From Erythrobacter sp. (GTDB taxonomy: Bacteria; Pseudomonadota; Alphaproteobacteria; Sphingomonadales; Sphingomonadaceae): 64,000 bases of DNA. Positions 17,122 to 25,474 of the stretch are shown here, piece after piece. The stretch lies in NCBI GenBank assembly GCA_027311945.1, contig DAICXZ010000009.1, positions 1 through 64,000 on the forward strand. The letters are read 5' to 3'. Both the position numbers and the translations under genes were made by a program. Numbering within the stretch: position 1 is the stretch's first letter; the number at the start of each line of letters is the position of its first letter. Under the pieces are notes generated by a model, which did no database searches, was not told the origin of the DNA, and saw nothing but the letters and a program-made list of their open reading frames with translations.

Positions 17122-17141
17122 TAATGTTGAGCTCAACATTA
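17122..17141. repeat. 20-base perfect palindrome at the RIT right end
   Basis: TAATGTTGAG followed by its exact reverse complement. The nine bases on each side (GAATATGTG and CACGTATTC) extend the symmetry to 38 bases with one mismatched pair. Read leftward, its first three bases (TAA) end the truncated helicase gene. It is absent from the left end. Confidence 0.9.
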
Positions 17142-19610
17142 CACGTATTCCCGCGGGGACAGGTCGATCTCCAGAGTTTCGCGCTCCTCGTCTGACAGGT
17201 CGGCAAGTCGGCGGTCGAGCATGGCTTCTGCCGTCGAGACCAGCTGGACGACAACAGCGTGACCGTCGGCAATCGCCGTATCGATCGCAGGCAGCAGGCT
17301 CGGGAGCTTCATAGACAGAAGCAGCTGTGCGAAGAAGCGCTGCTTGGTTCCCTCGAAGATCGACAGCGCTGCAGACTTGGCACCCGAGTTGAGCGTGCCG
17401 CCGGTCTCGCTGTCGACGATCCGCGTGGCTTCCAGCGCTTCGCGCAGGTTGGCGTGAATGATCGCCCAGGCCTCAGCATAGGCATCGTAGACCGCGATCT
17501 GGTCCTCGGTCAGGCAATGCTCGAGGATCTCATACTCGACACCGGCGAACGAAAGGGCCCGGGCGGTGTAGAGGCCGAGTGATTTGAGATCCCGCGCGAC
17601 CAGTTCCATGGCTGCAATTCCGCCATCGCGAATGTCGGCGACGAAGGCCTCGCGATTGGCAAACGCGGTCTCCGGACCCCAGAGCCCGAGGCGCGTTGCA
17701 TAGGCCAGGTTGTTAACGTCGGACGCTCCGGTGGCCGAGGCGTAGAGCACCCTTGCCCGGGGCAGGAGGTTCTGCAGGCGCACCCCGGCAATGCCCTGCT
17801 CCGATCCTTTGACCTTGCCCCGCGATCCCTCGCCGCCGGCTGCGTTAGACATGGCGTGCGCTTCGTCGAACACGATCACGCCGTCGAACCCCTCACCAGC
17901 CCATGCGAGGATCTGGTCAAGCCGCGTTGCGTCGCTTCGACCCGAACGCAGCGTCGGATAGGTCACGAAGAGAATCCCGTCGCGCATCGCGATGGGGGTG
18001 CCGAGCTTCCAGGACGCCAGAGGTTGGATGTCGATCGGGAGACCGCCTAGCGCAGTCCAGTCGCGGCGAGCATCTTCGAGCAACGCCTCGTTCTTCGAAA
18101 TCCAGATATGGCGGCGTTCCCCGCGCACCCAGCGGTCGAGAATGACGCTCGCGACCTGGCGGCCCTTACCAGCGCCGGTGCCGTCCCCAAGGAAATAGCC
18201 CTGCCGGTAGATATGACCTTCAGCCGAGGCATTGAGCGAACAGCCCTTGTCCTCGGGTTCGAACCGGCCAGGCAAATCGCGCGCATGGGCGCTTGCGGCA
18301 TAGATCAGAGTCTCTGCCTGGGCAGCCGACAGCAGCCCCTTCGCAATCAACCCGTCGGGAAGCTGCGGTATTCCGTCTGGCTTAGGTGCAGAAATCGACC
18401 CCATGGCAACGGATTCAACGAGCGGCGTCGGATGCCCGGCCGCGCCATCGATAACGATTCTGCTCGGACGATAGGGCAGATAGTGGCCGACCTGATGGTC
18501 AAGCGGCGCAGGGGCTTCGAGCGACTGGTAGGTGAGCGACCCAATGGCGGAGGCTGCAGGAGTGATCCTTGCTGGTGTCGGCTGCGGCCTGCGCGGCGCG
18601 GCGACCAGAAGGAACGGGGCACGAGCCGGAAGGCTCGACTTCTGGGGAGCAGCCTCCGGGCTGGCGCGAGCCGGCAAGGCATCAACAAGATCGACCAGCT
18701 GGCGGAACTCGTTCGTGCGAATAGCGATGGGCTCGTTGGCACCTTCCACCTTATCGAGAACCAGCAGCCGCGTGGTGATCCCGGTGCCATTCTTGATAAA
18801 GGCACGTTCAACCGCGGCATTGAGCCGCATCGACACTGGCCCCTTCGCCCCGGCCAGAAACCGCGCGCAATCGAACCATTCAGGCATGATCGCGACCAGC
18901 CGCCCGCCGGGGGCAAGCCGGTTCCAGGCCGAGCGCAGATGCCTCGCTCCGGTGCGGCCATCGTGGCCCCGCTCGATCCCATGAGAATATGGCGGGTTCA
19001 TCAGCACGACGCTCGGTGCGATGACCGGATCGAGCAATTCGTCGATGAGCTCGGCATCATGCCCGGTCACGCGGGCAGCCGGGAACGCAGCAGTCAGGCA
19101 GTCGCGGCGCAGCGGCGAGATTTCGTTCAAGGCAAGGCGCGTGCCGGCTTTGGCAGACCAGACCGCGAGCATCCCCGTTCCGGCCGATGGTTCGAGCACG
19201 AGCTCATCGGGTATCAGCCCACAGGCCCGTGCGGCAAGCCAGGCCAGGCGCGGCGGCGTTGCGAATTGCTGCCATTCGATCTGCTCGTCGCTGCGATTGG
19301 TCTGGGTCGGAATTCGGTCATCGAGGGAGAAGAAGAACTGTTCCGCCTCGTCGATCGGGCTCGCGAGCTGGATCTGATCGAACGCTTGCAGGTATTGAAC
19401 CTGTGCCAGCTCTAGAGCTGCGTGGGCGTCACGCACCGACCAACGCCCGAGAGCATCGCTGCCCCCGAAGTGCTCGCTCATGATACGCGTCACGTCGCTG
19501 CGTGACAGCGCGCGGCCAGCTGCGAGCTCTGAAGCCATGATCTGGGCCGCCGTCGCAACAGCGGGCGGTGATGGTTCATCGAATGCAAAAGCGAGGGAAG
19601 AATTGGACAT
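17139..19610 (-). pseudogene. 'Strawberry notch' methylase-helicase, N-terminal half (cut by RIT element)
   Basis: The fragment is 823 residues. Residues about 110-290 form a methyltransferase domain with SAM motif EPSAGTGML (140-148) and catalytic NPPY (205-208), the N6-adenine type. A proline-rich linker follows, then helicase lobe 1 with Walker A GDGTGAGKG (475-483) and DEAH (582-585). It ends at ...SPREYV followed by TAA supplied by the RIT palindrome. The missing lobe 2 is the frame at 11622-13487, and the joined protein would be about 1,425 residues. Such genes are common on conjugative elements and plasmids of Sphingomonadales. The methylase half could still work alone. Confidence 0.88.
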
Positions 19611-19650
19611 GGGAACCTCCTGACGAGGTCCTGCGGCGGGCAGGCCTCAA

Positions 19651-20580
19651 TCAGCCAAAGGCCCCCTCCCCTCTGCCCAACGGATCAGGTTTACCGGCAA
19701 GCCGGGACTTCAGCTCATCGTTCCAGTCAAAACCGGGCGAGGCCGGTGCTCGTGAGCGGATGACACGATGAGGCGCAGCGTAAGCCTTCAGCGCTCGCTG
19801 TTCCGCGAGAGCGCCTCCGGCATCATTGTCGATGAACAGATGGAGTTCACCCACGCTCTCCGGGATCGCAACAAGGCCGAAGCGCTCATTCCCGAGCGTT
19901 GCCCAGCAAGGGATGTCAAACAGCTGCATTGCTGAGAGGGCGCTCTCGATACCTTCGGCAAGTCCAAGACGCCCTTGCACCGGCGGCGCCAGTCTGACGG
20001 CACCACAATTAAGGGTGCCAAGCGCACGCTTGGGCCGCTCGAAAGCGGCGAGCTTGCCGCTCGCTAAGTCGAGAAACGTTCGGTGTACCGCGATTATGCC
20101 AATGTCGGTTGTTACTGCGGCCAGCATCGCGGGGAGAAATTGAACAGCGCCGCGCGGCCCAAGCGGCGTGCGCGCCAGGTAACGGAGTTGATCGGATCCG
20201 CGCAGAAGACCGCGCTGCGCAAGGTATTGTACGGCAGGGCTGTCGGAGATCGCCGTCGCCGATTGCCAGAAGCGCCGCGCATTGGGACTGAAGTCGCCAT
20301 ATCTATGCTTTTCGATGGTCTCAGCGTCTGAAGCGTTGAAAAGGTCGCGGCTGCGAACGCCCTGGCGATCCAACGCCGCAATGACGTCCTCATTTAGGCA
20401 TCCCGCAAAGCAGTGAAACAGGATGGCTTTGCGCCCCAAGGTCACACTCAGCGACGGAGTTCGGTCGTCATGCGCCGGGCAGCAGCACATACCTTTGCCC
20501 CGGCTCCATGTACCTTGAAGGCTTTCAACGATGGTGCGGGCGCGGCGTTCGAGTTGATGAGCTTTGTCTAACGGGGGCAT
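19651..20580 (-). CDS. CHC2 zinc-finger / Toprim primase-like protein
   Basis: From the ATG at 20580 (MPPLDKAHQLE) the protein is 309 residues. A zinc-finger of the DnaG CHC2 type spans about residues 27-65 (CPAHDDRTPSLSV and FHCFAGC). A Toprim-like domain follows, with the acidic residue in GLAEGIESALS and the LFIDNDAGG motif. The frame extends upstream over the divergent transglycosylase gene, but that part has no homology. It lies 40 bases downstream of the strawberry-notch start, on the same strand but transcribed first. Plasmid and ICE primases of this type prime the lagging strand after transfer. Confidence 0.85.
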   Translation of the reverse strand: MPPLDKAHQLERRARTIVESLQGTWSRGKGMCCCPAHDDRTPSLSVTLGRKAILFHCFAGCLNEDVIAALDRQGVRSRDLFNASDAETIEKHRYGDFSPNARRFWQSATAISDSPAVQYLAQRGLLRGSDQLRYLARTPLGPRGAVQFLPAMLAAVTTDIGIIAVHRTFLDLASGKLAAFERPKRALGTLNCGAVRLAPPVQGRLGLAEGIESALSAMQLFDIPCWATLGNERFGLVAIPESVGELHLFIDNDAGGALAEQRALKAYAAPHRVIRSRAPASPGFDWNDELKSRLAGKPDPLGRGEGAFG

Positions 20581-20704
20581 CGACCTACTCCGGTTGAGGT
20601 GCCCTCCCCGCGCAGCCTCCGCTCTGCACTCGCGCCAAACCAATTTCCTACGTCGTTTGTTCTTTATATGTTCCACCTCGATTCGGCTAGACAAGGATCG
20701 AGAA

Positions 20705-21361
20705 ATGACAATCAAAACTCTCTTGATCGCAGGCATCGCGATCACCTCTGCTATCCCGGCCAGTGCCCAGGAGTTGCCAACGCCAGCAACAATCGAAGCA
20801 ACCGCCAGCCACTCCGTCGGCATTCGGATTGCTGAAACATCGAATGGCTTCCAGCTGGTCGAGCATGGGCTCTGGCGATCTGCCCAAGACGGCCCGGCGC
20901 CTGTTGTGACTGTGCCGCAAACTGGTCGGGTCAACTTGCCCTACAGATACGAGCGGACGGCCCAACCTGGCCCATCCGGCTTCAGGCGAGCAAGCTACCT
21001 GCCCCACATCTATGCGGCGGAAGCGAAGTATTCACTGCCCGCAGGCCTGCTCGATGCACTCGTATGGACGGAATCTCGATACAACCCGTTCGCCATCAGT
21101 CCGGCAGGCGCAGCAGGTCTCGGACAGCTGATGCCAGCAACGGCAAAAGAACTCGGGGTCTTCAATCGCTTCGATCCCATGGCCAACATCTTCGGCGCTG
21201 CGCGGTATCTAAGGCAGATGCTCGACAAGTTCGGCGTGGTTCACCTCGCGGTGGCTGCCTACAATGCGGGTCCTGGGGCGGTTGAACGCGCAGGCGGCAT
21301 TCCCCGCAATGGCGAGACGCCCGGATATGTCCGCGACGTCCTGCGCCGTTGGCGCTTCTAA
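20705..21361 (+). CDS. Lytic transglycosylase (SLT domain, VirB1-like), secreted
   Basis: From the ATG at 20705 the protein is 218 residues with a cleavable signal peptide (LLIAGIAITSAIPASAQE). The SLT domain is clear: catalytic Glu in ALVWTESRYNPFAISPAGAAGLGQLMPATA, then NIFGAARYLRQML and AVAAYNAGPGAVERAGG. It cleaves peptidoglycan in the periplasm and in conjugative systems opens the wall for the secretion channel. It is divergent from the primase gene. The start is supported by an upstream AAGGA-like site. Confidence 0.92.
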   Translation: MTIKTLLIAGIAITSAIPASAQELPTPATIEATASHSVGIRIAETSNGFQLVEHGLWRSAQDGPAPVVTVPQTGRVNLPYRYERTAQPGPSGFRRASYLPHIYAAEAKYSLPAGLLDALVWTESRYNPFAISPAGAAGLGQLMPATAKELGVFNRFDPMANIFGAARYLRQMLDKFGVVHLAVAAYNAGPGAVERAGGIPRNGETPGYVRDVLRRWRF

Positions 21362-21448
21362 AGATCGGCTCGAAATGGCTGGCGCAGGGCCCATCGTCCT
21401 GCGGTTTCTGGCTGGGTGGTTTTGTAGCGGATTCGATCCCCTCTGAAA

Positions 21449-22720
21449 TTAGCCGTCTTTGGCCTCGGATGGGTACTTGGCTGCGATCTGCATTACCTCC
21501 TTACCCCACAACGCCAACGCCTCTCGTTTCTCGTTGGTATACTGGTGACGGTGATAGACCCCAGCGACGCCAGCCATAGCTGATCCTGACTGGTGATTGA
21601 GGACCGCCTCAGAAACCACCAGGGGTATGCCAAGACGCTGGAGACCGGTTGCCACCGTCCGTCGAATATCATGCATTGTGAAGTGACCGGCCTCATAGCC
21701 GAGCTTCTCGTCCACGCTTGCTCTGATCCGCTTCCAGGCCTTCGATAGTCCGCTGACGCTGTTCGTATTGGTGACCTTCGATGCCAACAGGATCTGGGAT
21801 TGCTTGTGGGCCTCGTCGGGGTCGATGCCAGCCGCCATGAATATCTCGGTGATGACTGCCAGGGCCTGCGCGGATAGCGGCACCACATTCGCCTTGCCGT
21901 TTTTTGCTCGGTCGCCCGGAACTGTCCAGACTTTCGCCTTGAAATCGAACTCGTCGCACGCTGCATCGAGCACCTCGCCCCGGCGCTGAGCCGTAAGGAT
22001 AAGCATCTGCACGAGATGACCGAACGGATAGCCATCCTCGACCGCAGATTGCCACAGTGCAGCGAGCTCACGGTCGCTGAGTACACGGTCCCGAGGTTCA
22101 TTCCGCTTCGGGCGCCACGCATCCCGGCAAGGATTGGCGGGCATATGCTCAAGTCTGGTGAGCGCCCACGTGTAGAAGGTCGAAAGATGGCGATACACGA
22201 TCCGCGCCATCGTCAGGGTTTCCTTGCCCCGCTCGAACGCAATTTTCTCAACGAAGCGGCTCACGTCACTTCGGGTTATGGAGTCTGCGAGCCGGTCTCC
22301 AATCTCGGGCTCAATGTACTTTCGGAAGACCCGATCGAACTCCCTCGCGCTCCGCTTTTTGCCCTCGATCTGCTGAGCAAGGTACGTCTCGTAGAGCTCC
22401 GCGACCGTCCCTACGCCTTTTGACCCCTTCCTCTTTGCGCCCGCTTTTCTGGCGATGCTCTTGCCCTGCTCGACATCGACAAGCAGATCGCGCGCCTTCT
22501 TGCGGGCATGGGCCAGTGTAAAACTCGGACCATGGCGTCCGATGGTCACATTCAACCATTTGCCCTGAACCCGCTTGCGCAGAATGTACGTCTTGATACC
22601 ACTGGCACCCATGCGGAGCCTAAGGCCGGGGACGATGCCATCGGCGAGCTCAATCTGACCCGCAGTCGGCGCTTTCAGCCCTGCGATCTTAGCGTCAGTC
22701 AATCCTACTTTGTTCGCCAT
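21449..22720 (-). CDS. P4-type tyrosine integrase of the island
   Basis: The protein is 423 residues. It has an N-terminal Arm-DNA-binding domain (DUF4102: LTDAKIAGLKAPTAGQIELADGIVPGLRLRM), a core-binding domain and a catalytic domain with Arg in LTAQRRGEVLDA, HFTMHDIRRTVATGL, and VLNHQSGS...GVYHRHQY. These integrases insert islands into tRNA 3' ends. Its start lies 131 bases from a tRNA-Lys 3' fragment, so it very likely drives integration of the DNA to the left. It appears intact. Confidence 0.95.
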   Translation of the reverse strand: MANKVGLTDAKIAGLKAPTAGQIELADGIVPGLRLRMGASGIKTYILRKRVQGKWLNVTIGRHGPSFTLAHARKKARDLLVDVEQGKSIARKAGAKRKGSKGVGTVAELYETYLAQQIEGKKRSAREFDRVFRKYIEPEIGDRLADSITRSDVSRFVEKIAFERGKETLTMARIVYRHLSTFYTWALTRLEHMPANPCRDAWRPKRNEPRDRVLSDRELAALWQSAVEDGYPFGHLVQMLILTAQRRGEVLDAACDEFDFKAKVWTVPGDRAKNGKANVVPLSAQALAVITEIFMAAGIDPDEAHKQSQILLASKVTNTNSVSGLSKAWKRIRASVDEKLGYEAGHFTMHDIRRTVATGLQRLGIPLVVSEAVLNHQSGSAMAGVAGVYHRHQYTNEKREALALWGKEVMQIAAKYPSEAKDG

Positions 22721-22851
22721 GTGTACCTGCTACCTTAGGTAGCTTTTTGTAGTGGATACTGGCGAACATTTCAAGAACAATACGGACTATAAATCGCAGA
22801 TTTCCGCCATTTTTGGACACATGCGGACGCGCTAGGACCCTCTGATCATGG

Positions 22852-22896
22852 CTCTTAATCAGCGGGTCCTTGGTTCGAGCCCAAGTGCGTCCACCA
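22852..22896 (+). other. tRNA-Lys(CTT) 3' fragment: probable island attachment site
   Basis: The bases contain CTCTTAATCAG (3' part of the anticodon arm with anticodon CTT), GGTTCGAGCC (T arm) and TGCGTCC plus ACCA. This is a tRNA-Lys 3' half. The normal 5' half is missing: a GGACGCG at 22824 could pair with the acceptor strand, but no D arm or proper anticodon 5' stem follows. This is what an attachment-site duplicate looks like. The intact tRNA would then be at the other island end, to the left of this window. Confidence 0.7.
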
Positions 22897-22909
22897 CATT
22901 TTCAAGCAC

Positions 22910-23251
22910 TTAGCGAAAATCCTTCCTTGGGCCAAAGGCCCGTGTCCGTCCCATGTCCGGCAGAGCGCCCTTTGGGAACCGTTTGCGTCCGAACATTGCG
23001 AGCGTGGTCTCCCGGCTGTCGGCGAGCTTTTTCATAGCCTCGTGATACCAGTCTCCCGCGTAGGCATTGCGGGAACTCTTGGCCTTGCCTTCCGGTGTCT
23101 TCGGGCCGGTCGATGACTTCCACGGCTGTGTGGCTCGGATAACCTCCGCCTGCCGTGCTCTGCGTTCTGGCGTCCATGCCGACTTGGTGCCCATGATGTT
23201 CATCCTGTTCAGTTCGTTTCGCAAGTTATCCCTTCCTCGCCCCTTGCTCAA
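22910..23251 (-). CDS. Small conserved hypothetical protein (GWTPERR-type)
   Basis: The protein is 113 residues, or 94 if translation starts at the ATG at 23194. It is basic and contains SAWTPERRARQAEVIRATQPW followed by STGPKTPEGKAKSSRNAYAG. I recognise this as a recurring small protein in sphingomonad genomes with no assigned function. The STGPKTPEGKA segment looks like a DNA-binding or modification motif, which is only an impression. It overlaps the next gene by 26 bases and probably shares its transcript. Confidence 0.6.
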   Translation of the reverse strand: MSKGRGRDNLRNELNRMNIMGTKSAWTPERRARQAEVIRATQPWKSSTGPKTPEGKAKSSRNAYAGDWYHEAMKKLADSRETTLAMFGRKRFPKGALPDMGRTRAFGPRKDFR

Positions 23252-23594
23252 CGGGGTTGGAGGAAGCGGTTGGCAAGTCGAAAATCGGCTCGGCGACTGG
23301 CGACTTCCAAGGCAGGCCGGAAGGGTAGGTGAGATCGAACGGTTGCCACTGCGACGTGGGATCGAGGGAGAGGAGCGTAAACCACTCCCCTTCCCGGTTG
23401 TGCCGCAACATCAGGTTTCGCCACCGATCTGGATCGCGGAACCGCGCGTGAACCGCAGCATGGCACCGTTTGCAGCAACCATAGACCTTCAGCGGCTCGC
23501 GATAATCTTCCAGATGGAGAAACCGATAATCACGAGCCTGCGGGCGCTCGCTCCGGTCATCTAGGCAGACCGTGCAGGTCGTTGGCCGTTTCAA
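23226..23594 (-). CDS. Small putative zinc-binding protein
   Basis: The protein is 122 residues. An N-terminal CTVC pair and a second set, GCCKRCHAAVHARF at about residues 40-53, suggest a zinc site similar to the treble-clef part of HNH-like proteins. No full catalytic HNH motif is visible. It overlaps the truncated TonB receptor by 38 bases and the following small gene by 26. Function unknown. The pair 22910-23594 appears to be a unit placed at the island border. Confidence 0.55.
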   Translation of the reverse strand: MKRPTTCTVCLDDRSERPQARDYRFLHLEDYREPLKVYGCCKRCHAAVHARFRDPDRWRNLMLRHNREGEWFTLLSLDPTSQWQPFDLTYPSGLPWKSPVAEPIFDLPTASSNPVEQGARKG

Positions 23595-24357
23595 GCGACC
23601 GGCACGTATCGCAGCGTTTTGTAGGGGCGTATACGTCGTGATTGAGCCGCAGGTTCACCGTCAGCGTTCCGCCGCCCAGCGGTCGGGATGCAGAAGCTGC
23701 GACCCCATATTCCGGCGCCTTGCCCAGCGACTCCTGAAGCCGCCCCAGCATCAGCGCACCTGCCGCATCGAAATCATGGAACCGCGCGCTGGAGGGATAG
23801 CGCACCTCGCCCGCCATCAGCTCAACGCTGGCCTGCCACGCGCCGATTGCCTTGGCGTAGCTGGCCTTGGCTGTGGGCGAGAGCCCGCCATCGGCCGCGC
23901 GCGCCAGGGTCAACGTAGCCGTCCCTGCCCCGCGCGCATCGGTTTTGAGGATGACATTGGCGACCAGTGTCTGCCCCTGCGCTTCGGCCGCATCTGACCC
24001 ACGCAGCAGCACGATGCGCTCAACCTGCGCGGAAGGAATCCGCCGCAGCACTTCGCTGATACCGCCAGCCTTCACGGTGGGGCGCTGCCCATCGATCAGC
24101 ACATTGCCCGCCGCCCCGCCAAAGCCGCGCACGCCATTGCCATCGGAGATGGAGAAACCGGGCGTGCGTTCCAGCATGTCCAGAGCGGTCTGGGGCTGGA
24201 ACGGGGCATAGAATTCGGCCGGATAGGCTGGATCGGATCCGGCGTCCGCCACTGGCCGAGGCAGGCCTTCACCCTTGAGTTCGGGCGGCTCCGGGCGTTC
24301 TTCCATCGCTCCTGCCAGAGCGGCGAAGCTGGCAAGCAGCACTGCAAAAGAGCTCAT
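23557..24357 (-). pseudogene. TonB-dependent receptor, 3'-truncated
   Basis: The frame is 266 residues. It has a short signal-like N-terminus, a plug domain (DMLERTPGFSISDGNGVRGFGGAAGNVLIDGQRP, IPSAQVERIVLLRG) and only the first strands of the barrel, then ends after the sequence LNHDVYAPTK with an unrelated tail. Complete receptors of this type are usually 650 residues or more. It is the last gene of the leftward iron-uptake cluster, overlaps the TonB-like gene by four bases, and was probably cut by a deletion or insertion near 23,610. No working barrel can form. Confidence 0.8.
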
Positions 24358-25160
24358 CGCATGAAGAACTCGACCGGGACGACCAGTTCAACGGTGTCAC
24401 CCGCCACCTCCTTGGGTGGCTTTGGCAGCGGGGCCGCGCGCCTTGGCAAAGCGAGCGCTTCATTGTCGAGCGCGCGGACACCGGACGACCGCTCAAGGCG
24501 AACCGAGAGCACCTCGCCGTTCCGGTTCATCACGAAACGGATATAGGGCACGCCCTGCTGGCGCCGGAAAGAGGCTTCGCGTGGGTAGCGCTTCACCTTG
24601 TTGAGCGCGCCGAGCACGAGCCCTTCCCAGGTTGGCTCGCCGCTGGAAACTTGCTGTGCTGGCGGCGCGGGCGGTGTTTCGGGGGCAGTCGTATCCCGTG
24701 CGGGCGGTTCCGGATCGGGAATCGGCTTCGCGTCAGGAAGCGGCAGGGCATTGATGCTCGGCAGGCGAATTTCCGGTGGCTGGATCTGTGGCAGCACGAT
24801 GTCAGGCATGTCCTGATCTTTCTCTACCTCTTCCGGCCCGGGCGGAATATCGCGCGCAGGCTCAGGCGGGGCAGCCGGAGGCGCGACGTCGAACACGCTT
24901 AATGTCGCGGGCTTCTGAACGGCCTGATAGGTGGTCCAGGTGAGCAGGGCGCCGCCGGTGATCAGCAAGGCGATCGCCACGATACCACCCATGCCGGCAA
25001 GACGCGTCTTGAGGCTCGTCGGTTGATCCGAGTAGCGCGTCGACGGCTGCCAGTGGTCCATCATGCTGCGGGAGGACGTGGCAGGCTCAGTCGCCTGCCA
25101 TATCGCGTCCCCACCGCCTTGCGCCATCGGCTCTTCTGTCTCCAACATGACGGCGATCAT
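24354..25160 (-). CDS. TonB-family energy transducer protein
   Basis: With the start at 25160 (ATGA overlap with the upstream DUF3649 gene) the protein is 268 residues. A second ATG at 25148 is also possible. It has one membrane helix (GGIVAIALLITGGALLTWTTY), a long proline-rich periplasmic spacer (about residues 75-165) and a C-terminal TonB domain (YPREASFRRQQGVPYIRFVMNRNGEVLSVRLERSSGVRALDNEAL). It would transfer proton-motive energy to the TonB-dependent receptor encoded in the same cluster. Confidence 0.9.
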   Translation of the reverse strand: MIAVMLETEEPMAQGGGDAIWQATEPATSSRSMMDHWQPSTRYSDQPTSLKTRLAGMGGIVAIALLITGGALLTWTTYQAVQKPATLSVFDVAPPAAPPEPARDIPPGPEEVEKDQDMPDIVLPQIQPPEIRLPSINALPLPDAKPIPDPEPPARDTTAPETPPAPPAQQVSSGEPTWEGLVLGALNKVKRYPREASFRRQQGVPYIRFVMNRNGEVLSVRLERSSGVRALDNEALALPRRAAPLPKPPKEVAGDTVELVVPVEFFMR

Positions 25161-25474
25161 CCTTTGGGACCGGGCAGCAAGGCCAGAACTGCCAATCCCG
25201 TGGGAACCGCGATGGCGATCAGCCACATCCATGCCCGCGCCGCGCTGCGGGCATGGAACACGGCCATGGCGATGAGGGCAAAGACGGCAAAGCTCAGCAA
25301 GGTGGCGGCCGTCACGGCCTCGACCCGATCCATGCCGATCCGCGCCAGCACCAGCGAGAGTGCCGCCGTGAAGAGCGAGCTCACGCCGTAAGCACCCAGC
25401 GTTCCGGCAAGGCTGCGGGCAAGCACCGACGAGCGAATACGGGCTTGCTTGTTCATGGCGATCGCGCTTGCCAT
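25157..25474 (-). CDS. DUF3649 small membrane protein of iron-uptake cluster
   Basis: The protein is 105 residues with about three hydrophobic helices, ending in GLAVLALLPGPKG. Length, helix pattern and position between a DUF4198 gene and a tonB-like gene fit DUF3649 proteins found in iron/siderophore loci. The start overlaps the stop of the preceding gene by one base (TGATG). An ATG at 25456 (MNKQARIRS) is an alternative. Biochemical role unknown. Confidence 0.75.
   Translation of the reverse strand: MASAIAMNKQARIRSSVLARSLAGTLGAYGVSSLFTAALSLVLARIGMDRVEAVTAATLLSFAVFALIAMAVFHARSAARAWMWLIAIAVPTGLAVLALLPGPKG

Larger units (their letters stand above)
13416..17141 (-). mobile_element. RIT (recombinase-in-trio) element, complete
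   Basis: Three overlapping, co-oriented tyrosine recombinase genes lie between inverted repeats of about 88 bases (13416-13503 and 17034-17121) that differ at only about three positions. This is the RIT architecture. A 20-base perfect palindrome (17122-17141) is present at the right end only. Joining the flanks restores one reading frame (...SPREYV then IDYLAKS...) of a strawberry-notch helicase, which defines the insertion site. No clear target duplication is seen. Confidence 0.9.

Noticed and set aside
17050-17124. 24-codon plus-strand frame in the right RIT repeat as a gene
   Set aside because: It is the mirror of the left repeat and stops at the palindrome. Too short and without homology to be more than part of the element end.
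22824-22896. A complete tRNA
   Set aside because: A possible acceptor 5' strand is present, but there is no D arm and the anticodon 5' stem is misplaced. Only the 3' half fits tRNA-Lys.
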